Assembly: GCA_963787185.1 (NCBI GenBank)
Contig: CAWBCC010000014.1
Coordinates: 186,001 to 250,000, forward strand
Reading direction: 5' to 3'
Source of the DNA: JAJXZP01 sp963787185
GTDB taxonomy: Bacteria; Spirochaetota; Spirochaetia; Treponematales; Rectinemataceae
Length of the DNA: 64,000 nucleotides
Below are positions 17,321 through 25,602 of this stretch, in pieces. The position numbers and the translations under genes were made by a program. Every line of letters starts with the position of its first letter. Within the stretch, counting starts at the first letter, position 1. The notes beneath the pieces are model-generated. The model did not search any database and was not told the origin of the DNA. It was given only the letters and a program-made list of their open reading frames with translations.

Positions 17321-18538
17321 CTATTCGTAGCGCAGCGCTTCGATGGGGTCGAGGGCGGCCGCCCGTTGGGCGGGATAGTAGCCGAAGAGCACTCCCGTTC
17401 CCGCGGCGGACACGATTCCCAGAATCACCGAGAAAGCCGTTATGACGGTCGGCCAATGGCCCAGCTTGGATACGATCTCCGATACGCCGATGCCGATCGC
17501 GACGCCGATGAACCCTCCGGCGATCGCCATTGTGAGGGCCTCGATGAGAAACTGAAGCTGAATGTCGCGGCCGCGCGCGCCCACGGCCATGCGCAGACCG
17601 ATTTCCCTCGTCCTCTCGCTGACCGACACCAGCATGATATTCATGATGCCGATGCCCCCCACGATGAGCGAGACTATCGCGACCGCCGCGAGAAGGAGCG
17701 TCTGCGTCTGCGTCGTGGCGATCCTCACCTGCTGAACGTTCGCTATGTTGCGGATGGTGAAATCGTCGGGCTCGCGCGGAGAAAGGTGATGCTGGAGTCT
17801 CAAGAGTCGTTCCGTCGAATCGACGACACCGTCGACCACATCGGCGGAGGATGCGGAGATCTGGATGGCGTTGACATAGGTCTGCCCGGATAGGCGTTGC
17901 TGGTGGGTAGTAATGGGCACGAGCACGATGTCGTCCTGATCCCGGCCGAAACCCGTCTGTCCCTTCGACTCAAGCACGCCTATGACTTTGAACGGCACGC
18001 TTTTGATGGTTATCTCGCTTCCCACGGCCGTTCCGGTCGGAAAGAGATTCGAGGCGACGGTGCTGCCGAGCACGGCGACCTTGGCGACCTTGGCGACCTC
18101 GTCGGAGCTGAAGTAGCGCCCCTGCGCAAGGTCCCAATTGCCGACCTCGGGGTAGGAGGTATTGGTTCCGGCTATCGTCGTGGACCAGTTCAAGCCGCCG
18201 GCGATCACCTGGGCCGAAATCAGCGAGTAGGGAGTGACGGCCGCGATTTCCGGCACGTTGTCCGCTATCGCCGTGACATCGCTCATCTGAAGGGTCGTGC
18301 GCGTGCCCGAGCCGAGCTGCACTCCCCCGGTCATGATGCTTCCCGGAGTGATCACGACGAGGTTCGCTCCCAGCGTTTCGATCTGCTTGAGCACCGCGAC
18401 CTGGGCGCCGGCGCCTATCGCCATCGATGAAATGACCGCACTGACGCCTATGATGATCCCGAGCATCGTCAGAAGCGACCGGCTTATGTTCCGCCTCAGG
18501 GCTTTCCAGGCGGTTCTGACCAGGACGATGGGACTCAT
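17321..18538 (-). CDS. MacB-like ABC transporter permease
   Basis: This 405-residue FtsX/MacB-type permease has one N-terminal TM helix (LLTMLGIIIGVSAVI), a large periplasmic MacB_PCD domain (about 45-255) and three C-terminal TM helices with the signatures GGIGIMNIMLVSVSERTREI and the C-terminal DPIEALRYE. With the separate ATPase encoded just upstream it makes the equivalent of MacB. It acts in mechanotransmission, driving export through MacA-TolC. Its start overlaps the ATPase stop (ATGA, 18535-18538). Confidence 0.92.
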   Translation of the reverse strand: MSPIVLVRTAWKALRRNISRSLLTMLGIIIGVSAVISSMAIGAGAQVAVLKQIETLGANLVVITPGSIMTGGVQLGSGTRTTLQMSDVTAIADNVPEIAAVTPYSLISAQVIAGGLNWSTTIAGTNTSYPEVGNWDLAQGRYFSSDEVAKVAKVAVLGSTVASNLFPTGTAVGSEITIKSVPFKVIGVLESKGQTGFGRDQDDIVLVPITTHQQRLSGQTYVNAIQISASSADVVDGVVDSTERLLRLQHHLSPREPDDFTIRNIANVQQVRIATTQTQTLLLAAVAIVSLIVGGIGIMNIMLVSVSERTREIGLRMAVGARGRDIQLQFLIEALTMAIAGGFIGVAIGIGVSEIVSKLGHWPTVITAFSVILGIVSAAGTGVLFGYYPAQRAAALDPIEALRYE

Positions 18539-19317
18539 GAGCGGATCTCCTCGTGCTTATCGCCGGTGGAGATTTCGCCGCGGCCTTCATTCGACGCCAG
18601 GACGGCCGAGGAATTGTCCCCCACGATGAGTCCGTCCTTGAATGTGACGACTCGGTCGGACCAGGCCGCGATGTCCATGGCGTGCGTGACGACGATGATG
18701 GTGATCCCGCCGTCGCGGTTGAGCCGGCGGAACAGGTTCATGATCTCGACGCTGCTCGCGCTGTCCAGGTTGCCGGTGGGCTCGTCCGCGAAGAGCAGGG
18801 GAGCGCCGTTGGCGAGCGATCGGGCTATGGCTACGCGTTGCTGCTGGCCGCCCGAAAGCTCGTTGGGCTTATGGTATAGCCTGGAACCCAGCCCGACCTC
18901 TTCGAGCAGAGTTTCGGAGCGGCGGTCCCGTTCCTGGCGCGGCATGCCCGCATAGAGCATGGGAAGCTCCACGTTCTCGAGGGCGCTCGTCCGGGCCAGA
19001 AGGTTGAAACTCTGGAAGACGAAGCCGATCTGCTTGGAACGCACTGCGGCGAGCTGATCGCGCGAAAGACCTGCGACCTCCTGCCCCTGGAGTCGGTACG
19101 ATCCCGACGTCGGACGGTCCAGGCAGCCCAAGAGATGCATGAAGGTCGACTTGCCCGAGCCCGAGGGCCCCATGATGGCGACGAACTCTGCGGGGAATAT
19201 GTCGAGGCTTACGCCTGCCAGCGCGCGAACCGCGGATGGTCCCTCGCCGTAAACCTTGGTCAGGTCTCGTACCTCGATGATCGGCTTCCCGCTCTTCGCG
19301 GCGTCCTCGGCTCTCAT
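18535..19317 (-). CDS. MacB/LolD-like ABC transporter ATP-binding protein
   Basis: This 260-residue ATPase has Walker A GPSGSGKST near residue 51, signature LSGGQQQR, Walker B LLFADEPTGNLDS and the H-loop THAMD. This is the MacB/LolD/FtsE subclass. It pairs with the permease at 17321-18538. The C-terminal 35 residues after GLIVGD extend slightly beyond the usual domain. Its start overlaps the adaptor stop by 4 bp and its stop overlaps the permease start, so the four-gene exporter operon is tightly coupled. Confidence 0.92.
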   Translation of the reverse strand: MRAEDAAKSGKPIIEVRDLTKVYGEGPSAVRALAGVSLDIFPAEFVAIMGPSGSGKSTFMHLLGCLDRPTSGSYRLQGQEVAGLSRDQLAAVRSKQIGFVFQSFNLLARTSALENVELPMLYAGMPRQERDRRSETLLEEVGLGSRLYHKPNELSGGQQQRVAIARSLANGAPLLFADEPTGNLDSASSVEIMNLFRRLNRDGGITIIVVTHAMDIAAWSDRVVTFKDGLIVGDNSSAVLASNEGRGEISTGDKHEEIRS

Positions 19318-20909
19318 GGCGACTGCCCCGTAGACGCATTGTTCCCGCCGGAGGAGCCGCCGGAGGGTTGGGCCGTGCCGTTCGCGTCTCCCGGCGCCGC
19401 AGCCGCCGGCTTCTTCCAGGCCCGCTTTTTGCCCGTATTGAGCGCAGAGGAATTGCCGCCGGCCGCCGCCGCGCCGTTGTTTCCGGAGGCGGCGGGAAAG
19501 GGCTGGGTGCCGCCGCTGCCTGCCGCCGTCCCGGTCTGCGGAGTCATGGATGATGCCCCACCGCCCGTCGTCGAGGACGGATGCGCCGCGTATGCGCCGC
19601 TCGCATTGGGAGATGAGCGACTGGTGGAGCCGGAGGAGCCGTGCGGGGCGCCGCGGTACTGCGCCACGATCACCTGGTCGCCCTCGGCCAGGTCGCCGCT
19701 CGTGATCTCGATGTTCTTGCCGTCAGAAAGGCCGATCACCACTTGGATAGGCGCCGGATGTCCGTCGCGCAGCACCCACATCGTCACTTGCGAACCGGGG
19801 GCGCCCGCGACCGCGGATCCGCCCGGGGCCGCGCTGTTGGTCTGCACGACTCCGGCGCCGAAGCCGCCGCCGAAGGCGGTATTCTGGGCCGGACTCCTGA
19901 TGGCCAGGGGTCTGTACAGAACCGCAGCGATCGGCACGGTGAGCACGTGGCTTCGCCTGCCCACTTCGATATTCACCTGCGCCGTCATGCCCGGCAGGAG
20001 CTTACCCGAGCTGTCGTGCACGGCCACCACCGCGTCGTAGGTGACCACGTTGGAGACTATCGTCGGATTCACCCGCACCTGGCTGACATCTCCCTCGAAA
20101 GGAAGATTGGGATAGGCGGTGACGATGATCTGGGCGGATTCTCCCGCCGCGACGCTGCCGACATCGGCCTCGTCGACGGAGGTATCCACCTGCATGTCCG
20201 TAAGGTTGGTGGCCAGCGAGAACAATGTAGGGGTCTGCAAAGAAGAGGCGACGGTCTGGCCGATGCTGACGTTGCGCGCCATGATTATTCCGTCGAATGG
20301 GCTCATGATCACGGTCTTGGAAAGACTGTACCGAGCCTCCTCGAGCTGGCCTTGGGCCACCTCGACCTGGGCTTCGGCCACCTTGACGGCGGACTGGGCG
20401 GAGAGGTAGTCCTGTTCGGCGGTGACGGCGGACGTGCGCTCGCTATCGATCTGCTGTTGGTTGATGAGCCCCTGCTTGGCGAGCGGCTCGTCCTGACTTA
20501 CCGTCAGATTCGCGAGATCGAGGAGAGCCTTGCTCTTTCCCACGCCGACCTTGGCGCTGTTGAGCGATGCCTGTGCGAGTTCGAGATTGGCCTGCGCCGC
20601 GTCCACGGCCGCCTGGAAGGTGGTAGGGTCGAGCGTCGCCAGGACCTGACCCTTCTTGACGATCGAATTATAGTCCACCGAGAGAGTCCTGATCGTGCCC
20701 GAAACCTCGCATCCTATATCGACGGTGTTGACAGGGTTTACCGTGCCGGTCTCGCTGACGCTGGCGGAGATGTCGGCGTAGACGACGGGCCGCGTCACGT
20801 ACCGAATACTGGAATTCGAATTCATGTGTGATCGCAGAATGGAATATCCTCCCAGAACTGCAGCTACAATGATCAGAGCGACGATGACAGCCTTCGATCG
20901 ACCCTTCAT
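19314..20909 (-). CDS. MacA-like periplasmic adaptor (HlyD family) with low-complexity tail
   Basis: This 531-residue membrane fusion protein has an N-terminal TM anchor (VIVALIIVAAVLGGYSI), a lipoyl/barrel-sandwich half (VDIGCEVSGTIRTL), an alpha-hairpin (about 85-190), the second lipoyl half (MSPFDGIIMARNVSIGQTV) and beta-barrel and membrane-proximal domains to about 420. The last ~110 residues are a Gly/Ser/Ala/Asn/Thr-rich tail ending in a basic KKRAWKK patch and more low-complexity sequence, which ordinary MacA lacks. The start at 20909 has GGAG 7 nt upstream. It links the ABC permease to TolC. Confidence 0.9.
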   Translation of the reverse strand: MKGRSKAVIVALIIVAAVLGGYSILRSHMNSNSSIRYVTRPVVYADISASVSETGTVNPVNTVDIGCEVSGTIRTLSVDYNSIVKKGQVLATLDPTTFQAAVDAAQANLELAQASLNSAKVGVGKSKALLDLANLTVSQDEPLAKQGLINQQQIDSERTSAVTAEQDYLSAQSAVKVAEAQVEVAQGQLEEARYSLSKTVIMSPFDGIIMARNVSIGQTVASSLQTPTLFSLATNLTDMQVDTSVDEADVGSVAAGESAQIIVTAYPNLPFEGDVSQVRVNPTIVSNVVTYDAVVAVHDSSGKLLPGMTAQVNIEVGRRSHVLTVPIAAVLYRPLAIRSPAQNTAFGGGFGAGVVQTNSAAPGGSAVAGAPGSQVTMWVLRDGHPAPIQVVIGLSDGKNIEITSGDLAEGDQVIVAQYRGAPHGSSGSTSRSSPNASGAYAAHPSSTTGGGASSMTPQTGTAAGSGGTQPFPAASGNNGAAAAGGNSSALNTGKKRAWKKPAAAAPGDANGTAQPSGGSSGGNNASTGQSP

Positions 20910-20919
20910 GCCGAATCTC

Positions 20920-22431
20920 CTATAATCCCATGACATTGTAAAGATTGAGGATGGCCAGGTTATACGTCGACTTGGCCTGCTCGAGCCCCACTTGGGCGCT
21001 CGCGAGCGTCGAAAATGCGGTCATGACATCGAGCATCGACGCGGAACCCAGCGAGAATTTCTCTTTTTGCTGATCGTAGACGCCCTGCGCCTGTTCCAGG
21101 TTCTGCCTGGCGAGGTCCCGTCGATCGCTCGAATCCTTCACGGTGAAGAGCGCATCCTGCACATCGATGGCGATGCTCTGGCGCTCCTGGTCCCGCTGCA
21201 CCTTGTACGATTCGATCTGGTCGGCCTTCTGGCGCACCAGGGAGGATTGCTGCTTGCCGTCGTAGATCGGCGGCAGGGCGACGGTGACGCCGGCCGTGAA
21301 GGTTCCGCTGCCGAGCGAATGATTGACCCAGTCCTGGGCGAGCCCCAGAGAACCGTTGACCGACACCGACGGCGCGTAATGGCTCCGCTGGAGGGAAAGG
21401 TCGACTCCCGCGTAGGCGAGGTTCAGGTCGAAGGTCCTGAGCTCGGGCCTGTTCACGTAGGCCGTATCGAGCGCCCGTGCCGGATCGGTTTCGGGAAGCC
21501 CGGGGGAAGGGACATCGGCCACCGAATATTTCTTTTCGAGCGGCCATCCGACGGCGAGCGACAGTCTCTTCATATCCGATTCGATGGTGTTCTGCGCGGA
21601 TACCACGTTGAGCTGGGCCTGCGTGAAAGCGACCTGCACCTGCAGGACGTCGAGCTTGGTGGCCCGTCCGGCGGCAAGATAACCCTGCATCTGCTCGAGC
21701 TCCACCTGGGCCTGCTTGAGGGTGGCCTGGTCGGCGACGAGATTGTTCTGGTCGCCGAGCAAGGTGTAGTAGGCCTGCTTCACCTGGTAGGCGAGGCTCT
21801 TGAGAGCCGCATCGTAAGCCACCTGCGCGACCTGATAGGTATAGTAGGCCTGGCTGGCTATGCCCGCCGGCCGGCCCCCGGGATATCCGTCGTAGACGAC
21901 CTGGCTCCCCGTGATGCTGAACCCCGTCGTAGGGTCCCCGGCGGTGCTGGCGATGCCCTGCAGCGCCGAGACGCCGAGGCTCGTCGAAGGACCGGAGAGG
22001 GACAATCCGGCCTGGACGTTTTCTCCGATCACGCCGCTGCTCGTCAAAGAGGAGGCGGAGGAGGTGGAAGAAGCATATCCGGGCAGATCGCCCTCGTGGA
22101 AATAGCCCGCCGTCCCTCCCAGGGTCAGACCGTTCGCCCCGAGATCCACGGTGAGCTGCGCCGCGGCGTTGTCGAGCGTCAGCTGCGCCGTCTTGAGGCT
22201 CGGCGCCTGCATTTCCGAAGCCGCGAGGCATTCGTCCAGATTTACCGACACGGCGGCGGAGTCCGAAAGGGCCGAAGTCGCCCCGGCGGTCGCGGGAGCT
22301 GTCGCCGGGCCGGGCATCGCGAGGTTCGGAGCGGCAGCGGGCGCTTGCGCGTCGAGGACTCCGGCGGAGAGAGCCAGACAGAGCAGAGACGCCAAACATA
22401 GTCTTCGATCCAGCGGGGGTCTACCTGTCAT
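20920..22431 (-). CDS. TolC-like outer membrane efflux protein
   Basis: This 503-residue outer membrane factor starts with a signal peptide (LASLLCLALSAGVLDAQA), then an Ala/Pro-rich linker, then two outer membrane efflux protein repeats with long heptad-rich helices (about 60-260 and 285-500), typical for TolC. It forms the exit duct of the exporter. As first gene of the operon it is followed by the adaptor after 10 nt. A good promoter lies upstream at 22514-22542. Confidence 0.9.
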   Translation of the reverse strand: MTGRPPLDRRLCLASLLCLALSAGVLDAQAPAAAPNLAMPGPATAPATAGATSALSDSAAVSVNLDECLAASEMQAPSLKTAQLTLDNAAAQLTVDLGANGLTLGGTAGYFHEGDLPGYASSTSSASSLTSSGVIGENVQAGLSLSGPSTSLGVSALQGIASTAGDPTTGFSITGSQVVYDGYPGGRPAGIASQAYYTYQVAQVAYDAALKSLAYQVKQAYYTLLGDQNNLVADQATLKQAQVELEQMQGYLAAGRATKLDVLQVQVAFTQAQLNVVSAQNTIESDMKRLSLAVGWPLEKKYSVADVPSPGLPETDPARALDTAYVNRPELRTFDLNLAYAGVDLSLQRSHYAPSVSVNGSLGLAQDWVNHSLGSGTFTAGVTVALPPIYDGKQQSSLVRQKADQIESYKVQRDQERQSIAIDVQDALFTVKDSSDRRDLARQNLEQAQGVYDQQKEKFSLGSASMLDVMTAFSTLASAQVGLEQAKSTYNLAILNLYNVMGL

Positions 22432-22699
22432 ACGCGTCCCATGTTTTTCGATGTCCGCACATTCGCAGCTCCATCCGGATTTCTCCTGGTTTGGGAATTA
22501 CAGAATGAATGGTATGGTAGGCTTATTAAGGAGGCCTGTCAAAACCATTACGTATTTCTGAATAAGGTGGAGAGAAAAACCCGGGGAAATGGCAAGACCG
22601 CCGAGCCACAGAAGAACAGAGTTCAGAGGGAGAGAAAAAAAGCGAACGGTAGGACCGCGAGGCTTCCCGCCTACAGGATCCCAATCTGCGCCCCACGGC
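22432..22699. other. Intergenic region upstream of the exporter operon
   Basis: It holds the exporter promoter at 22514-22542. Around 22590-22640 it carries a plus-strand GCCGAGCCACAGAAGAACAG stretch that loosely resembles the CACGGAG-type motifs elsewhere in the window. No gene is supported. Confidence 0.4.
22514..22542 (-). promoter_or_regulatory. Promoter of the TolC-MacA-ABC operon
   Basis: On the minus strand TTGACA (22537-22542), a 17-nt spacer and TACCAT (22514-22519) form a near-consensus sigma70-type promoter about 80 nt before the TolC-like start. Confidence 0.65.
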
Positions 22700-23191
22700 T
22701 CAGTCGCAGCCGCTCAGATACCGTCCGAGTTCGCTCAGCTCGGGCACGCGCGCGTAGGCGGGACCGGCCCGCCCCGCCGCTTCCTTGTCCAACGCGACCG
22801 CCTTCGAGTAGAGGTCGCCTATCTTGTCGGCGAGGATGTTCAGGTTCGGCCCGAAGTTGTTCACCGCCATGTCGCGGAGAACGCGATCCTGAGTGTTCTG
22901 ACGGCCGCCGTGAAGGAGCGAGTCCATCCGGAGCGTCGGCAGGACCTGGGAGCGAGCGCAGGAGACGAAGCGAGCCGCCGCGAGAATCTGCGCGTAGAGT
23001 TCGTCGAGATGGAAGCCTTGGTATCGGTAACTCGCCGATTTCTCGAACAGATCTTGCATGCGCTTCCCTTCCGCAAGATCCAGACCCATGGAATCGAGGG
23101 TGCGCTGAGTGAAACGGTTGGAGATATTGGCGCGATAGTGCTCACCTATCGCCTCGATGGCGGCGAAAATCGCCGGATCCTTCAAGACCAT
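22700..23191 (-). CDS. Conserved-looking hypothetical protein (163 aa)
   Basis: This soluble, mostly helical protein (MVLKDPAIFAAIEAIGEHYR to LGRYLSGCD) has no signal peptide or membrane segment. I do not recognise a domain. The start at 23191 is preceded by GGAGGTG with 6-nt spacing, a strong initiation signal. It is flanked upstream by a fold-back repeat and stands alone between the exporter and nucleoside transporter genes. Features that stand out are a central FVSCARSQVL segment and many Asn/Asp/Leu in NNFGPNLNILADKIGDLY. Confidence 0.7.
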   Translation of the reverse strand: MVLKDPAIFAAIEAIGEHYRANISNRFTQRTLDSMGLDLAEGKRMQDLFEKSASYRYQGFHLDELYAQILAAARFVSCARSQVLPTLRMDSLLHGGRQNTQDRVLRDMAVNNFGPNLNILADKIGDLYSKAVALDKEAAGRAGPAYARVPELSELGRYLSGCD

Positions 23192-23219
23192 ACCGTGCAC
23201 CTCCGATGCAGTCACTTCG

Positions 23220-23232
23220 GCCGGGTCAGTAA
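23220..23232 (-). repeat. Solo copy of a fold-back element terminus
   Basis: GCCGGGTCAGTAA here is an exact copy of the right end of the fold-back element at 23301-23404, 160 bp away. It lies just upstream of the hypothetical gene. Confidence 0.6.
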
Positions 23233-23300
23233 GAATGCCTTCATCGGCAGTAAGACATTCGATGTCGCCTATTGAAGTCTCTGTAAACTTGTTTAATTGG

Positions 23301-23404
23301 TTACTGACCCGGCAATTGAAAAGCTGTCATCGCATCGAAAAAGGACTTAGCCGGGCGGTCCTTTTTCGATGCTCACGTCAACTGTTTTATTGCCGGGTCA
23401 GTAA
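23301..23404. repeat. 104-bp fold-back (MITE-like) element
   Basis: The perfect 16-bp terminal inverted repeats TTACTGACCCGGCAAT (23301-23316) and its complement (23389-23404) enclose a second perfect 15-bp inverted repeat (23332-23346 with 23358-23372). TIR similarity continues imperfectly to about 37 bp. There is no coding capacity. The ends read T-TA-CTGAC...GTCAG-TA-A, compatible with a TA target, which is inference. Confidence 0.7.
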
Positions 23405-23632
23405 AACGGAGCGCCCGTCGGCGGGATGAGGTCCCGAGAAAAAGATACCACGAAGTCGGCGCACTAGGAAGGCCTCGACCGGACCCGGGCAAGCGCCTGC
23501 GACGAAAGGACGAAAAGATCCATGGGGAAAGGCGAGCGCTTGATCGTTCGAAGCGCATTCCTCCGACTTTTCTTTCTCCGTGCCTCGGTGGCCCACTTTA
23601 TTGATTGACTGCCTTTCCCGCGCTCCGTTTCC
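23405..23632. other. Intergenic region downstream of the nucleoside permease genes
   Basis: No gene is supported. Near 23560-23600 the minus strand carries GCCACCGAGGCACGGAGAAA, similar to the motif at 17262-17304. No rho-independent terminator for the nup operon is evident. Confidence 0.35.
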
Positions 23633-24508
23633 TCAGTCTTCCCCCTTTTCGTAGGGCACCCCGTCCGCGGCTGGCGCCCGAGCCTTGCCCACGAGCCCGC
23701 CGAGCACGACCACGGCCAGTATGTACGGGAACATCTGCACGAATTGGCTCGGGATCCGTATTTTCGACTCGAACATTATCCGGGCGGTGTCGGCGTAGCC
23801 GAAAAGCAGCGAGGCAAGGACCGCTCCGATTGGGTTCCAGCGGCCGAAGATCATCGCCGCGAGAGCGATGAAGCCGCGGCCGCCCGTCATGCCGGAGACC
23901 CAGCGACTCGGGTAGAGTACGGCGGCGGAGAGGCCGCACATCGCGCCCGAAATGAGGACGCCGGAGTAGCGCATGAGCGTTACGTTGATGCCGAGGGTAT
24001 CGGCGGCCTCGGGGTTCTCCCCCACCGACCGGAGCCGGAGGCCGAATACTGTCTTGTTCAGCACGAACCAGGCGAGGGCGGTGATGGGAATCAGAGCGAG
24101 GGCGAAAACGCTCATTCCCCGGTAGGTCGGAAACGAATAGGGATTCATCGCCGATTGTGTCTCCTGCCCGAAGATGTTCTGCGACAGGAAGCGGGCCACG
24201 CCCTCGGCGAGGATGTTGAGCGCCACGCCCGATACGATCTGGTTGACTTTGTAGGTGACCGTGACCACCGCGTGGATGGCCGCGAACGCCATGCCGATGA
24301 TCACCGCGAAGAGGAGCCCCCACCAGAGGCTGTGGAAGGCGATGGACCCCCAGACGATGGAGAAGGCGGAAAAGAGCATGCCGCCCTCGAGGGCGATATT
24401 CACGACTCCCGACTTCTCGGAGAAAACGCCGCCCAGTGCCGCGAAGGCGATGGGGGCGGAGGTGTCCAGGCCCTTGAAGATATAATCCAATAATGTGCCG
24501 AGGTCCAT
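23633..24508 (-). CDS. nupC: Nucleoside ABC transporter permease (NupC type)
   Basis: This 291-residue membrane permease of the BPD_transp_2 family has the signature FSEKSGVVNIALEGGMLF near the N-terminus and the loop SVGENPEAADTLGIN in the middle. It is the second, shorter permease of a BmpA-NupABC guanosine/purine nucleoside importer. The true start is ATG 24508, overlapping the nupB stop by one base (TGATG). A much longer overlapping frame is rejected because its upstream half is antisense-like. Confidence 0.9.
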   Translation of the reverse strand: MDLGTLLDYIFKGLDTSAPIAFAALGGVFSEKSGVVNIALEGGMLFSAFSIVWGSIAFHSLWWGLLFAVIIGMAFAAIHAVVTVTYKVNQIVSGVALNILAEGVARFLSQNIFGQETQSAMNPYSFPTYRGMSVFALALIPITALAWFVLNKTVFGLRLRSVGENPEAADTLGINVTLMRYSGVLISGAMCGLSAAVLYPSRWVSGMTGGRGFIALAAMIFGRWNPIGAVLASLLFGYADTARIMFESKIRIPSQFVQMFPYILAVVVLGGLVGKARAPAADGVPYEKGED

Positions 24509-25602
24509 CACATGGCCTCCTTTTTGCGCAGGGCCTTGATGTACCGGCTGACCAGTTCGCTGGTCACGACGATGATGAGGATCATGAGCCCCATGATCAC
24601 CGAGATGACGGAGTTGGGTACCCTCGTGAAGAACTGCAGACCGTAGCCGGCCTGTCTGAGGAAGGCGAAGAGAAGGGCCGCGAAGACCACGCCGATCGGC
24701 GAGTTGCGTCCGATCAGCGCAATGGCTATGCCGTCGAAGCCCAGGCCGGAAGCGATCTGGAAGGTGTAGTAGCCGCGGACCGCGAAGATCTCCTGCAGGC
24801 CGATCAGACCCGCGAGAGCGCCGGAAAAAAGAAAGGCCCAGAGCTGGACTCTGCCGACATTGATGCCCGCATAGAGCGCGACATCGGTGCTCGTGCCTAT
24901 GGCGCGTACGTCGAATCCGATGCGGAGTCTGAAGAGGATGAACCAGACGACGACGCCCGCGAGAACGGCCACGGGCAGGCTGTAGTCGAGATAGACGCTG
25001 TTGGGCACGTCCCAGCCCACCGCGCGGAAGAGCCCGCTTATGTTGCCGAATAGGGCCGTCGGAAGAATGTGTTTCGTCTGTGGCTCGAGGCTGCCGCCGA
25101 CCCCGATCCCGGTCAGCGGACCGTTGACCAGATAATTCACCAGGGCCAGCGCGATGTTGTTGAACATGATCGTCGTGATGACCTCGTGGATGCCGCGCGA
25201 GACCTTGAGCGCCGCGGGCACGGCGGCCCACAGTGCGCCGCCGACCATGGCCGCAATGACGACGAAGGGCAGATGGAGCCAGGTCGGCAAGGGCACGTAG
25301 ATGCCCGCAAGGGCGCCGACGAGGCCGCCCACGAAGTACTGTCCCTCGACTCCGATGTTGAAGATGTTGGCGCGGAAGGCGAAGGCCGCGGACAGGCCCG
25401 CGAGAAATTCCGGCACGGCGGTGGACAGGATCGTGGCGGTGCGCGTGCTCGAGGCGAAGGTCATCTTCCAGATGGCGTCGGTCGCGCTGCCCGGATTCTC
25501 CCCGACGATGATGACGATGACGAGGAGGATGAGCATGGACGCCACGAATCCGATGAGAGGAGCCGATATCTCGTAAAGGGTGTACTTGTTGAAGCGCTTC
25601 AT
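24508..25602 (-). CDS. nupB: Nucleoside ABC transporter permease (NupB type)
   Basis: This 364-residue integral membrane protein is the longer permease of the nucleoside importer. The key region is AFRANIFNIGVEGQYFVGG (about 73-91), and the loop RAIGTSTDVALYAGINVGR is typical of the family. It ends in a basic cytoplasmic tail (KALRKKEAM) that carries the ribosome binding site for nupC. Its start overlaps the nupA stop (ATGA, 25599-25602). Confidence 0.9.
   Translation of the reverse strand: MKRFNKYTLYEISAPLIGFVASMLILLVIVIIVGENPGSATDAIWKMTFASSTRTATILSTAVPEFLAGLSAAFAFRANIFNIGVEGQYFVGGLVGALAGIYVPLPTWLHLPFVVIAAMVGGALWAAVPAALKVSRGIHEVITTIMFNNIALALVNYLVNGPLTGIGVGGSLEPQTKHILPTALFGNISGLFRAVGWDVPNSVYLDYSLPVAVLAGVVVWFILFRLRIGFDVRAIGTSTDVALYAGINVGRVQLWAFLFSGALAGLIGLQEIFAVRGYYTFQIASGLGFDGIAIALIGRNSPIGVVFAALLFAFLRQAGYGLQFFTRVPNSVISVIMGLMILIIVVTSELVSRYIKALRKKEAM

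Noticed and set aside
23633..25231. 532-codon minus-strand frame
   Set aside because: Real nupC starts at 24508; the upstream part is nupB in another frame.
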